NCBI RefSeq assembly: GCF_002298975.1
Contig: NZ_DBMV01000045.1
Span: 62,001-126,000 of the forward strand
DNA length: 64,000 nucleotides
Source: Ralstonia sp. UBA689
GTDB taxonomy: Bacteria > Pseudomonadota > Gammaproteobacteria > Burkholderiales > Burkholderiaceae
Reading direction: 5' to 3'
A program made the position numbers and the translations under genes. Of this stretch, positions 24,578 through 33,578 are shown in pieces. The first letter of the stretch is position 1, and each line of letters opens with the position of its first letter. Below the pieces are notes generated by a model. It saw nothing but the letters and a program-made list of their open reading frames with translations. It had not been told where the DNA came from and did no database searches.

Positions 24578-26227
24578 ATGCTGATCGCCGCGCTGGCCTG
24601 CGCCGCCCTCGTTTCCATTGCACTGATCGGCCAGTCATGGCCGCGCCGTGACGATCCGGAAGTCTCCACTTTCATGCTCCTGGCGCTGGGCACCGCGCTG
24701 TGGAGCGGTGCGCGTCTCATGGAGGTCGTTACCTTCGACATGCCCGTGCGAGTGGGCTGGGCGAAGGTCGCGTACGTCGGGATCGTGATCGTGCCGGCTG
24801 CCTGGCTGCGCATGGTGGCGGGGCTTACGCGGCCGGAACTCAACGGATTGCCGTCCGTGCGCGTGGGCTGGGTGCTGGCCCTGCTCGTGGCCGCCGGGTT
24901 TCTCGGGCTGGTTGCCACCAACGAGCTGCATCGCCTCGTTTGGCTGGATGCGCGTTTTGTCCTCATCGACGGCGTGCAGCGCGCGGTGTTCGATCATGGG
25001 CCGATGTTCTGGGTGGCCACCGCCTACAACTACGTGCTGCTGGCCATGAGCCTCGTGCTGCTGACATTGCCTGTTAGCGAGGCGGCCAGCGCGCTATACG
25101 CGTCGTCGCGCACGCAGGTGCGGCTGGTTCTTGTCATCGGGCAACTGCTGCCGCTGGTGGCGCATCTGGCCTATCTGCAGCGTTGGACGACCGCCCTGGG
25201 CGGCGACCTGACGCCCGCGACCTTCGCTGTCAGCACCGCGCTGCTCGGCTGGGTCGTACTGCGCCCGCGCCTGCGTGACACCGCTGTCTATGCACGCGGC
25301 AAGATCATCGAGGCCATGCGCGACGGTTGCATCGTGCTGGCGCGCGATGGCGCCATCGCCAGCCTCAATGCCGCCGCGCGCCATCTGGTGCCCGCCGCGC
25401 GGCTGCATATGCCGCCGCCTGCGGTGCTGGGCGTGCCGGGCATCCTGCGCGAGTTCGAGCGTACGCGCCTGCCCAACCGGCACCAGGTCTGGTTGGCCGA
25501 AACCGGCCGCACGCTGGAGATCACGCTGGAGGGTCTGACCGACGCGCGTGGCCGTCACGTTGGCGTATTCCTGCTGCTGCGCGACGTGACAGTCGAACAG
25601 TTGCAGCGCGCCGGCATGGCCAGCGCCCAGGATGCTCTGCGCGGCGAGCTGCAACGCACGCAAGCCAAGCTGAGCCTGCTTGAGAACGACGTCAACCGCG
25701 ACCCGCTCACGCACCTGTTCAACCGCCGCTTCTTCGAGACGCAGGCCCCGCGCCTGCTCGACCACGCGCGCCGCGACAGCCGCCCCGTCACGCTGGCGTT
25801 GTTCGATATCGACTGCTTCAAGCAGTACAACGACACGTACGGTCACCTGCAGGGCGACGATTGCCTGCGCATGGTGGCCGACACGCTTGGCACCGCATGC
25901 CGCCACCCCGACGATTTCATTGCCCGCGTGGGCGGCGAAGAATTCATCGCCATGCTGTTCGACCTGGGGCCGGACGACGCACGCCAAGCCGTGGCGCGTG
26001 TTGTGGCCACCGTGGCGGAGCAGGCGCGTCCGCATGCATCATCTGCCGTGGCGCCGTATGTCACGCTCTCGGCCGGTGCCGTTGCCTTCACGCCCGATGA
26101 TGAACGACTGGACGCGTTGTTCGATCGGGCGGATGTGGCGCTTTACGAGGCCAAGCGCAATGGGCGCAATACGTTCCGGTTTCACCACGGCAGTCCTGGA
26201 TTGCGCAGCGTGTCGGGTGGGGAGTGA
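24578..26227 (+). CDS. Membrane diguanylate cyclase (7TM sensor, PAS, GGDEF)
   Basis: The 549-residue protein has about seven N-terminal hydrophobic segments (residues about 1-215) of the histidine-kinase N-terminal 7TM type, a PAS-like segment (about 235-335, starting CIVLARDGAIASLNAAARHL), a short coiled coil, and a C-terminal GGDEF domain with an intact GGEEF (452-456). It should make cyclic-di-GMP from two GTP at the membrane. The inhibitory-site motif RxxD is altered: the position five residues before GGEEF reads HPDD, so product inhibition may be weak. ATG 24578 has GGAG eight bases upstream; a GTG nine bases earlier is possible. Confidence 0.88.
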   Translation: MLIAALACAALVSIALIGQSWPRRDDPEVSTFMLLALGTALWSGARLMEVVTFDMPVRVGWAKVAYVGIVIVPAAWLRMVAGLTRPELNGLPSVRVGWVLALLVAAGFLGLVATNELHRLVWLDARFVLIDGVQRAVFDHGPMFWVATAYNYVLLAMSLVLLTLPVSEAASALYASSRTQVRLVLVIGQLLPLVAHLAYLQRWTTALGGDLTPATFAVSTALLGWVVLRPRLRDTAVYARGKIIEAMRDGCIVLARDGAIASLNAAARHLVPAARLHMPPPAVLGVPGILREFERTRLPNRHQVWLAETGRTLEITLEGLTDARGRHVGVFLLLRDVTVEQLQRAGMASAQDALRGELQRTQAKLSLLENDVNRDPLTHLFNRRFFETQAPRLLDHARRDSRPVTLALFDIDCFKQYNDTYGHLQGDDCLRMVADTLGTACRHPDDFIARVGGEEFIAMLFDLGPDDARQAVARVVATVAEQARPHASSAVAPYVTLSAGAVAFTPDDERLDALFDRADVALYEAKRNGRNTFRFHHGSPGLRSVSGGE

Positions 26228-26360
26228 GACGCTGAGCCGGGCGAACGCAGCTCGTTGCCTGCGCTGCATTTTGAATCCCACGTGTGTGAGGAGGAACACT
26301 GGCGAGCTTCAGGTGAAGCCGATGTCGTCGTATATCGGTAGGAGCGAAAAAAGGGGAACC

Positions 26361-26477
26361 ATGTCTGCCCAGACTTGGGGCAGGGGCGTCCAATCTTTGG
26401 AGCCTGCCTGCGCCGATTCGGGCGCCATTTGGAAATCGCAAACGGAAAGGCTGCATGCGTACGAGTCCCCAAGGTAG
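26361..26477 (+). CDS. Possible leader ORF overlapping the GGDEF-EAL gene start
   Basis: A 38-codon frame begins at ATG 26361 with AAAAAAGGGGAA just upstream, a better ribosome-binding site than that of the next gene, and ends at TAG 26475-26477, inside the first codons of the GGDEF-EAL gene (start 26455) in another frame. The peptide (MSAQTWGRGVQSLEPACADS...) resembles nothing I know. It could couple or limit translation of the downstream gene. Confidence 0.35.
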   Translation: MSAQTWGRGVQSLEPACADSGAIWKSQTERLHAYESPR

Positions 26478-29430
26478 CGGCACGGAGTCCTTATCGATCG
26501 CCAGCAAGAGTGAGCACGCCCTGGCGGCGAATGATCTGCCGGTGCCCATCCTGCGCTACGACGCGGCCGGCCAGCGGCTTGGCATGAACGCCGCCGCTGC
26601 CACGATGTGCACCATGGCCGCTAATCCAGCGGGCCCGTGCAGCGATGCGCAGTGGTTGTCCTCACAGAGCTTGCCGCGCTACCTGGAGGCGATCCGCACG
26701 GTGGCCGCGACGGGCGTGGCGCAGGAGATCGAACTCGCGTGCGAGCCGGTACTGGGCGCAGAGGGTGCACCTCGCAAGCATTACGCCGCCCGGCTCTGGC
26801 CCGAGCTGGCCTCGGACGGCAGGGCGGGCGTCGTTGTGGTCTGTTTCGAAATCACCGCCCGCAAGCAAGCCGAAGTCCGGCTCCAGGAGCGCGTTGCCTT
26901 TCTCGAATCACTGTTCGATACGATTCCGGTGCCCGTGTTTTCCAAGAATCGGGAAGGCAGGTATCTCCATCTGAACAAGGCGTTCGAAACGTTTTTCGGG
27001 GCTCGGAAGGCGCAGTTGGTCGGCAAGACGGTGTTCGAGATCGGCGACTACGAACTGGCCAAGATCTGTTTCGACATGGACGAAGCCCTGTTCAAGGCCG
27101 GCGGCATCCAGCGCTACGAATCGAAAGTGAGGAACGCGCGCCAAGAGCAGCGCGAGGTGGAGTTGAGCAAGGCGGCGTTCCATGACGCCGAGGGCCGGGC
27201 GGCTGGCCTGATCGGCGCGATCCTGGACATCACCGAGCGCAAGCGCGCGGAACAGGCGCTGGATGCGTCGCACGCGCGCCTGAAGAGTGTGCTGCAGACC
27301 ATTCCGGACGTCGTATGGCTCAAGGACACCAATCACGCTTACCTGGCCAGCAACCACGCATGCGAGCGGCTGATCGGCAAGCCGGAGGCCGACGTCATCG
27401 GCAAGACCGACGACGAATTGTTCGACGCCGAATTGGCCGATAGCTTTCGCGCCCGAGACAAGGCCGCGATGCACGCAGGCGCCACCAGCGTCTACGAGCA
27501 GTGGCTTACTTATGCAGATACTGGCGAGCGCGCGTTGTTTGAGACGCGCAAGGTGCCCGTGCTCGATGCGGCGGGCAACGTGACGGGCGTGCTCGGCGTC
27601 GCGCGGGATATCACCGAGCGCAGGCGTATCGAAGACAGGATGGCCCGCCGGGAACAGGAATTCCGCACGCTGGTCGAGCACTCCCCCGACACCATCGCCC
27701 GCTACGGCAGCGACTTGCGGCGCCTGTACGTCAACCCGACGTTCGCCAGGCGGGTCGAGGGCGGGGAGGCGGCGCTGATCGGCAAGACGCCCACCGAGTG
27801 CCCGGGCGGGCCGAACACCGTGATCTATGAACGGGAGCTGCGCGAAGTCCTCGCCAGCGGCGCGGAGCGCGAATTCCAACTGGTATGGATCGGGAAAGAC
27901 GGCAGGGAGATGTGCCGCATGATCAAGTTGACGCCTGAGCCCGGCCCGGACGGGACGGTGGGCAGCGTCCTTGCCGTCGGGCGCGACATTACGGAGCTGC
28001 ATGCCTCGCGCAAGGCTATTCATCGGATGGCCTTCTACGATCCGCTCACCGGGTTGCCGAACCGTACGCTGTTCAACGAGCAGCTTCGACTGGCGATCAG
28101 CAGCGGTGTCGGCAGTGCGGTGGCCGCGCAGCCTGGGCTGGTGGGCGTGATGATGATCGACATGGACCGCTTCAAGGGCGTCAACGACACCCTGGGGCAC
28201 GCAGTGGGCGACGACCTGCTGCGCGAAACGGCCGAACGCTTGCGCGGCTGTGTGCGCCCGACCGATACGGTGGCCCGTTTCGGGGGCGACGAGTTTGCCA
28301 TCCTGCTGCCTGACGTCGGTACCCGCAGCGCCATGGAGTCGGTCGCTGCGGCCATCATCGACCGGTTTGACGAGCGCTTCGTGCTGGATGGCAAGGACGT
28401 GTTCGTCTCGTGCAGCATCGGCATTGCACTGTGCCCGAACGACAGTACCGATGCCGGCGATCTGATGAAGTATGCGGATTCGGCCATGTACCTGGCCAAG
28501 CGCTCCGGCCGGCGCGGCTTCCGTTTCTACTCGAAGGCGCTGACAACGGACGCCACCGCGCATCTGTTGCTCGAATCACAACTGCGTCACGCCATCGCGC
28601 GTGGTGAGCTGGCCCTGCACTATCAGCCCAAGGTGTCGTGCGCCAGCCATGAAGTGGTGGGCTCGGAGGCACTGCTCAGGTGGGCGCGGCCTGGCATCGG
28701 GTTCATTCCGCCCAATCAGTTCATTCCGGTGGCCGAAGAAAGCGGACTCATCGCCGATCTGGGCAGGTTGGTTCTGCGGGAGGCGAGCCGAACGGCTGCT
28801 GAATGGAATACCGGCGAGAAGCCCGGCGGGATGCCCCACAAGGTGGCGGTCAACCTGTCGGCCAGGCAGTTCCAGTCCGGTGATTTGGCGTCAGCGGTTG
28901 GCGAGATCCTCGCCCAGACCGGCTGCCGCCCCGAGTGGCTGGAGCTGGAGCTGGAGATCACGGAGAGCGTGCTGCTGGAGGAGGACGAAGCGATCCTGGA
29001 CGTGCTGTTCGCGCTCAAGGCCATGGGGCTTTCCATCGCCATTGACGATTTCGGCACTGGATACTCCGCGCTCAGTTATCTGACGCGATTCCCGATCGAC
29101 ACGCTGAAGATCGACCGCTCATTCATCCACAAGATGATGACGGACCAGCGGCATGCCGAACTGGTCAAGGCCATCCTGTCGATTGCGCACTGTCTTGGCC
29201 TGCAGGTCGTTGCTGAAGGCGTGGAGACGACAGCTCAGGCCGTGTTCCTGGAGGCGAACGGCTGCCAGGTCGCGCAGGGCTTCCTGTACAGCAAACCGTT
29301 GCCCAAGCCCGACATGGCAGCGCTACCGCGGCATCTGTTGCCGGAGGTGGAGTTGGGGCAAGGCGACGGCGGCGGGTTTTCCGAAGATTTTGGGATGTGC
29401 GGGGACCACTGTGAATCGGAGCGGACTTGA
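26455..29430 (+). CDS. Cytoplasmic triple-PAS GGDEF-EAL protein
   Basis: The 991-residue protein has no membrane segment. A degenerate N-terminal sensor segment (about 20-145) is followed by PAS domains at about 148-265 (LFDTIPVPVFSKNREGRY), 280-395 (VLQTIPDVVWLKDTNHAY) and 405-525 (LVEHSPDTIARYGSDLRR), then GGDEF (about 525-690; GGDEF at 610-614 with I-site RPTD five residues before) and EAL (about 705-960; E738-A-L, VNLSARQF, ITESVLLEE, DDFGTGYSAL). Both catalytic motifs look complete, so it could either make or degrade cyclic-di-GMP, switched by its PAS sensors. It lies 227 bases downstream of the membrane diguanylate cyclase gene. Confidence 0.92.
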   Translation: MRTSPQGSGTESLSIASKSEHALAANDLPVPILRYDAAGQRLGMNAAAATMCTMAANPAGPCSDAQWLSSQSLPRYLEAIRTVAATGVAQEIELACEPVLGAEGAPRKHYAARLWPELASDGRAGVVVVCFEITARKQAEVRLQERVAFLESLFDTIPVPVFSKNREGRYLHLNKAFETFFGARKAQLVGKTVFEIGDYELAKICFDMDEALFKAGGIQRYESKVRNARQEQREVELSKAAFHDAEGRAAGLIGAILDITERKRAEQALDASHARLKSVLQTIPDVVWLKDTNHAYLASNHACERLIGKPEADVIGKTDDELFDAELADSFRARDKAAMHAGATSVYEQWLTYADTGERALFETRKVPVLDAAGNVTGVLGVARDITERRRIEDRMARREQEFRTLVEHSPDTIARYGSDLRRLYVNPTFARRVEGGEAALIGKTPTECPGGPNTVIYERELREVLASGAEREFQLVWIGKDGREMCRMIKLTPEPGPDGTVGSVLAVGRDITELHASRKAIHRMAFYDPLTGLPNRTLFNEQLRLAISSGVGSAVAAQPGLVGVMMIDMDRFKGVNDTLGHAVGDDLLRETAERLRGCVRPTDTVARFGGDEFAILLPDVGTRSAMESVAAAIIDRFDERFVLDGKDVFVSCSIGIALCPNDSTDAGDLMKYADSAMYLAKRSGRRGFRFYSKALTTDATAHLLLESQLRHAIARGELALHYQPKVSCASHEVVGSEALLRWARPGIGFIPPNQFIPVAEESGLIADLGRLVLREASRTAAEWNTGEKPGGMPHKVAVNLSARQFQSGDLASAVGEILAQTGCRPEWLELELEITESVLLEEDEAILDVLFALKAMGLSIAIDDFGTGYSALSYLTRFPIDTLKIDRSFIHKMMTDQRHAELVKAILSIAHCLGLQVVAEGVETTAQAVFLEANGCQVAQGFLYSKPLPKPDMAALPRHLLPEVELGQGDGGGFSEDFGMCGDHCESERT

Positions 29431-29642
29431 TGACGTTGGAAGCACCGGCGTTTTCTTGAGTTCAAGGGCGCAACCACATCGGATTGCGCGCCATGTCAGG
29501 CGGGGAATACGCCGGAAGTCCGAAGGGCGATGGCTCTTGCTTGTTACGAAATGAGATTGGCGTCGGAAGAATGGGCGCGTGTGCGAGATACGCCGCACAT
29601 GCGCGGCTGCCGCCAGCAGCCATTCCATTCATGGAGTATGAG

Positions 29643-30140
29643 ATGCCGACTGGCCAATCCATTGCTACAGTCATCGACCACTATTTGCGCAGTTCCGACC
29701 TGTCTGAATCTATTTCTGCGCAGCAGACCTTTCAGCACGCCTTCGACGTCTACTTGAAGGATTCCAACGCCTACGCCAACACGTACTTCGCCCGATATTT
29801 CGAGTGGCAAGGCGTGGTGCGCGAGCGCTGGTTTCACGAATGCATCGATGCGGACCTGCTCATGAGCGGGCGCGTGATCTTCGTGACCAAGCTGGCGCAC
29901 CAGGAGTTTGTCGAGGAGACGTTTCCGTTCCAGCATGTGGAGTGCCACCTGAACACGTTCCGGGTCCAGCCATGCTCGTTCTATATGGTGTTCCGGTTTG
30001 TCTCGGGCGGACGATTGGTTTCGCTGGGGTATCAGCAGGTGGTGTGCGCCAACGCCGAGCGTGCCATCCAACGGTTGCCGGAACACGTGCGCCTGCGTGT
30101 GAAAGCGTATGAGTTGGACATGCTGCCGCAACTCGCGTAA
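29643..30140 (+). CDS. Acyl-CoA thioesterase, 4HBT/YbgC-like hotdog
   Basis: The 165-residue protein has the hotdog thioesterase pattern: FDVYLKDSNAYANTYFARYFEWQGVVRERWF near 30-60 (Asp-x-Asn-x-x-x-x-x-Tyr like the 4HBT active site), FVTKLAHQEFVEETFPFQ, and VFRFVSGGRLVSLGYQQVV. Related proteins include fatty acyl and enediyne-type thioesterases. The start at 29643 has GGAG six bases upstream; an ATG four codons earlier is also in frame. Substrate unknown. The preceding 212-base gap holds one unsupported hairpin (GGCGCAA/TTGCGCGCC region near 29465) and nothing else clear. Confidence 0.8.
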   Translation: MPTGQSIATVIDHYLRSSDLSESISAQQTFQHAFDVYLKDSNAYANTYFARYFEWQGVVRERWFHECIDADLLMSGRVIFVTKLAHQEFVEETFPFQHVECHLNTFRVQPCSFYMVFRFVSGGRLVSLGYQQVVCANAERAIQRLPEHVRLRVKAYELDMLPQLA

Positions 30141-30160
30141 CGGAGTTGAAGACTTGAAGG

Positions 30161-31546
30161 TTAGATAGCAGGAGGTTGGGGAAACCGCATGGAGAACAGC
30201 GTGTATTCCCCAACCACGGATTCGCAGTGGATGCGACCACCGAAGGCCTGCATCACGCGCCGGCAGAACGTCAGGCCTACGCCAGAGCCCTTGCCGACGT
30301 GCTTGGTGGAGAAGAACGGATCGAAGATGCGGCGCTGTACGCTGGGCGGGATGCCCGTTGCGCTGTCGCGAACCACCAGCACGTAGCCGTCGCCGTCCTT
30401 GCGGGCAGAGATATCAATTTGTCCCTTGCGAGCGATCTGGATAGCGTGCAGAGCGTTTTTGAGCAGGTTGAACAGTACGTACACCAGCAGCGTGTCAGAG
30501 CCTAGAAAGTGCCAGTCGGGGCTGAACTCCTCGACGTGCACGCGTTCACGCTCGCCGGCCCGGAACGGATACTGCGCGACCGCCAATTCCACACATTCAC
30601 GCAGGGAGTGCGCCGCAAAGGTGCGCCGGTCCAGGCGTTCAAGCGTGACGGAGGCCAGAGCCATCTCGATCACGCTATGCGCTGAGGCGACTTCCGATGT
30701 GATGGCCCCTGCCAGCTTGGAGACGCGCTCCAGCATGGCGGGATGCTGTGGCGGTTGGCACAGGCCATTGTCGATGGCGAGTTGATAACCACGGTACAGG
30801 TCGGGCCAGGCGCGGGCTATCTCGGCCGCTTGCAGCCGTATGGTGGTCAGCGGTGTGCGCACCTCGTGCGCGACCGTGGCCGCCAGCGCGTAAGGACGCA
30901 TCAGGTCGAACTTGACGACGCCCACCGCGATGATGCCCAGTGCCACAGCCAGCGGCAGTACGCCCGGCGGATAGAACGCGACGCCGTAGTTGACCGCGTA
31001 GTCCACAGCGGACAGCGAAATCAGTCCCACTCCAAAGAGGCATGTCAGCAACCGCTTGCGTTTCTCGGCGGTCGCGTGCTGCTGACCCACGTAAAGCAGC
31101 CACATGCCGCGCGTAACCAGTACGGCGGTCTGCGCAATATGTACGGCCTCCAGCGGGCCTGCCTTCGGATAGAAGCCGAAGTGGAGGCGCTGCACGCCGT
31201 CGATCACCAGATTGGTTGTCAGCAGCAGCACGATCAGCACTGCGTCGAGACCGTAGGCGGCGATGAGCTTGCGCCGCTCGTTCGGACTTTCCGCCACTTC
31301 CACGGCAAAGTGGTAGAGCATGGTTGGCATCACCATGATGGCAATCCAGCCGAGCTTGGTGAGCACCTGTGCCGTGCCGGCGTCCTTGGTCTGGAAGAGG
31401 AACGCCCAGATGCCTTGCCAGAGACAGGTGAGCACCGCCATGCCGAAGAACGCCAGGCTCGCACGCGTGCGCCCGCGCGTAGTCAGCACGTAGACGCCGT
31501 AGAACAGGAACAGCGACGAGACGAAGGCGGGGAAGAGGGCGTACAT
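30161..31546 (-). CDS. Membrane sensor histidine kinase (LqsS/CqsS-like)
   Basis: The 461-residue protein has seven hydrophobic N-terminal segments (about 1-215), a phosphoacceptor motif ATVAHEVRTPLTTIRL near 225, a long helical insert (YRGYQLAIDNGLCQPPQHP...EVASAHSVIEMAL) and an HATPase domain with the N box VLFNLLKNALHAI, G1 VRDSATGIPP and G2 GKGSGVGLTFCRRVM. The long helix between H box and ATPase domain is what I associate with autoinducer-sensing LqsS/CqsS/PhcS kinases, so sensing a diffusible signal is an inference. No response regulator lies beside it. ATG 31546 is chosen; a TTG at 31591 in frame is possible. Confidence 0.82.
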   Translation of the reverse strand: MYALFPAFVSSLFLFYGVYVLTTRGRTRASLAFFGMAVLTCLWQGIWAFLFQTKDAGTAQVLTKLGWIAIMVMPTMLYHFAVEVAESPNERRKLIAAYGLDAVLIVLLLTTNLVIDGVQRLHFGFYPKAGPLEAVHIAQTAVLVTRGMWLLYVGQQHATAEKRKRLLTCLFGVGLISLSAVDYAVNYGVAFYPPGVLPLAVALGIIAVGVVKFDLMRPYALAATVAHEVRTPLTTIRLQAAEIARAWPDLYRGYQLAIDNGLCQPPQHPAMLERVSKLAGAITSEVASAHSVIEMALASVTLERLDRRTFAAHSLRECVELAVAQYPFRAGERERVHVEEFSPDWHFLGSDTLLVYVLFNLLKNALHAIQIARKGQIDISARKDGDGYVLVVRDSATGIPPSVQRRIFDPFFSTKHVGKGSGVGLTFCRRVMQAFGGRIHCESVVGEYTLFSMRFPQPPAI

Positions 31547-31583
31547 AGAAACCGGAAGCCGGCGCTGCGGCCGGGGCACCAAT

Positions 31584-31602
31584 GCCGACAAAGACTGTCG
31601 GC
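31584..31602. repeat. 7-bp inverted repeat upstream of histidine kinase gene
   Basis: GCCGACA / TGTCGGC around AAGAC lies 38 bases upstream of the kinase ATG. It may be an operator or a leader hairpin. Confidence 0.35.
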
Positions 31603-31736
31603 GACGCTCAAGGGTACCGGTTTTCAGCGCCTCCGAGCGTGCGTTCCGATCTCACATATTTTTCATTCTGGCTTAAACGAAGCCCTAAAAAGGCCACCGT
31701 GCAAAGGTTCCCTCCCAACGGGTGTGGCAGAAATCC

Positions 31737-32489
31737 CTACGCGGCCTCGACCATCATCGCGTCAATGGCAAACGAATAGTCAGGTGCCACCGCAAAGTAC
31801 GCGCGCGCTTCATCGGCGGCGCGGTCGAACAGGTCGCGGATGGCATCGGCGCGGACTTGCGGTGTGCGGATGCGGGCAATCCAGCTATCGAAGGCCATCG
31901 TCAGTTTCCAGGTGCGCGGTGTCCCTGGCTGGAAGCCTGCTTCGGCCAGCATGGCCTGCCATTCCGAGACCCGATAGTCGCGCACGTGCGACGCATCGCG
32001 CAGCACCTCGGCGGTCTGCAGCAGCGTATCGAGCAGCGGCGCCTCTGGCGCAACGATGTCCACGATGACGAGCTTGCCGCCGGGTTTGAGTACGCGGCGC
32101 GCCTCGGCCAGGCCGGCGCGCACATCGAGCCAGTGGTGAGCGGAGAAGCGCGTGGCGACGATGTCGAACGCGGCATCGTCGAAGGGCAGGGTTTCGGCGC
32201 GGCCCGCTTGCGTGTGCAATTGCGCGAGACCGCGACGCGCGGCTTCGGCGGCCACCACGCCCAGCATGTCTTCGGACAGGTCATACGCCACCATGGCCGC
32301 CACATGCGGAGCCATGGCAAAGCTCACGTGTCCGCCGCCGCAGCCGAGGTCGAGCACCTTGGCATGCGGCACTGATTGCGCCAGCGCGGCCAGCGCATCG
32401 AGGTCGGCGCCCTGAGCGTGTACGGCGCTGGTCAGGTAGGCCTGGGCCACGTGGCCGAATTGCTGGTCGACGAGTCGGTGCTGCTGCAT
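31737..32489 (-). CDS. Class I SAM-dependent methyltransferase
   Basis: The 250-residue protein carries the class I methyltransferase motifs: VLDLGCGGGHVSF near 45-57 (motif I, SAM binding), VAYDLSEDML (acidic post-motif II), AETLPFDDAAFDIVATRFSAHHW, and ARRVLKPGGKLVIVD. It resembles the UbiE/BioC-like group acting on small molecules. The substrate is unknown. GAAAGGAG sits about six bases before the ATG. Monocistronic, 125 bases from the amidohydrolase gene on the same strand. Confidence 0.87.
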   Translation of the reverse strand: MQQHRLVDQQFGHVAQAYLTSAVHAQGADLDALAALAQSVPHAKVLDLGCGGGHVSFAMAPHVAAMVAYDLSEDMLGVVAAEAARRGLAQLHTQAGRAETLPFDDAAFDIVATRFSAHHWLDVRAGLAEARRVLKPGGKLVIVDIVAPEAPLLDTLLQTAEVLRDASHVRDYRVSEWQAMLAEAGFQPGTPRTWKLTMAFDSWIARIRTPQVRADAIRDLFDRAADEARAYFAVAPDYSFAIDAMMVEAA

Positions 32490-32614
32490 GACTGCTCCTT
32501 TCTTGTGGGGAGGGCGAGGAGCGGTCAGTGTAGGAGCGCGGCCCGTGCAGCGAAATTCGCAATTGACGAAGTGGGGTATCGCGCGTCAGCGGTTGGGGCG
32601 CGAACGCCTTCTCC

Positions 32615-33535
32615 TCAAACGAAACGGAACAGTTGCGCGGGCGTATCGACCAGCACCTTCTGGCGGTCGGCGGCGTTGGGCAGCAGCACGTCGACAAAGG
32701 CGCGCGCCTTGTCGTAGCTGACCTGCGATTCGTATTGCGTGTGCGGCCAGTCGCTGCCCCAGACCAGGCGGTCCAGACCGAGTGAATCTTTCAGGCGCGG
32801 CACGGCGGCAACGGCGATGGCCTCGCCGCGTCCAGCGTCTCCGTTGCGGTAGGCACCCGAGATCTTTACCCACACACGGCGCGAGCGGCCGGCGGCCAGC
32901 AACGCGGCAAAGCCGGGGTCGTCCACGCCGAGCCTGGGGTCGGGGCGGCCGAAGTGATCGACCACCACGTTCACTTGTGCCTCCAGCAGCGGCGGCAGCA
33001 GGGTGGGCAGGCGGCGGGCTTCCACGTGTAGCTCCACGTGCCAGTCCAGCGCATGCAGGTGCGCCAGCGCGGCCTGCCACGCGGCCGACCTCAATTGCGG
33101 GTCGGGCGCGCCGATCAGGTTCAGGCGGATGCCGACTATGCCTTCGGCGTTCAACTGCGCGAGGAAGGTCTCCGGCGCGGCCGGATCGATTACAGCCACG
33201 CCGCGCAGGCGCTGCGGTGCCTGCTTGATGGCCGCGAGCATGTAGCTGTTGTCCATGCCCAGGAAGCTCGGCTGGATCAGCGCGCCGTGCGACACGTCAT
33301 GCGCGTCGAGCTGCGCCAGGTAGGCCGACAGCGGTGCGTCGTAACCGGGCGCATAACGGCGCGCATTGGCCAGCGGCAGGCCGCGCTCGAACACGTGCGC
33401 ATGCGTATCGATGGCGGTGATGCGCGTCGTGCGCATTGTAGAAACTTCGCGCATGCTGTTGCTGGCGCATCCGGCAAGGGCTGTGGAACCTAGCATGGCA
33501 AGCAGCCCGGCGTTGAAGGCGCGACGCGTCGGCAT
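32615..33535 (-). CDS. Amidohydrolase family protein with Tat lipoprotein signal
   Basis: The 306-residue protein begins MPTRRAFNAGLLAML...LAGCASNS: a twin-arginine motif (TRRAF) followed by a lipobox (LAGC, Cys near 23), so a Tat-exported lipoprotein is predicted. The rest is a TIM-barrel amidohydrolase related to 2-pyrone-4,6-dicarboxylate hydrolase (LigI): AIDTHAHVFERG near 40-52 with the metal/active-site His pair, HVELHVE, VVVDHFGRPD, and VWGSDWPHTQYE with the catalytic Asp. Export is unusual for the family; a second start within MRTTRITAIDTHAH would remove the signal. It probably works with the MFS transporter gene 43 bases upstream. Confidence 0.83.
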   Translation of the reverse strand: MPTRRAFNAGLLAMLGSTALAGCASNSMREVSTMRTTRITAIDTHAHVFERGLPLANARRYAPGYDAPLSAYLAQLDAHDVSHGALIQPSFLGMDNSYMLAAIKQAPQRLRGVAVIDPAAPETFLAQLNAEGIVGIRLNLIGAPDPQLRSAAWQAALAHLHALDWHVELHVEARRLPTLLPPLLEAQVNVVVDHFGRPDPRLGVDDPGFAALLAAGRSRRVWVKISGAYRNGDAGRGEAIAVAAVPRLKDSLGLDRLVWGSDWPHTQYESQVSYDKARAFVDVLLPNAADRQKVLVDTPAQLFRFV

Positions 33536-33578
33536 GGGGTCTCCTGGTGTGATGTTGTGCGGATCATGACGAGGCAGG

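Noticed and set aside
26908..28563. 551-codon open frame antisense to the PAS-GGDEF-EAL gene
   Set aside because: Shadow of the sense codons; no domain motif and no start context.
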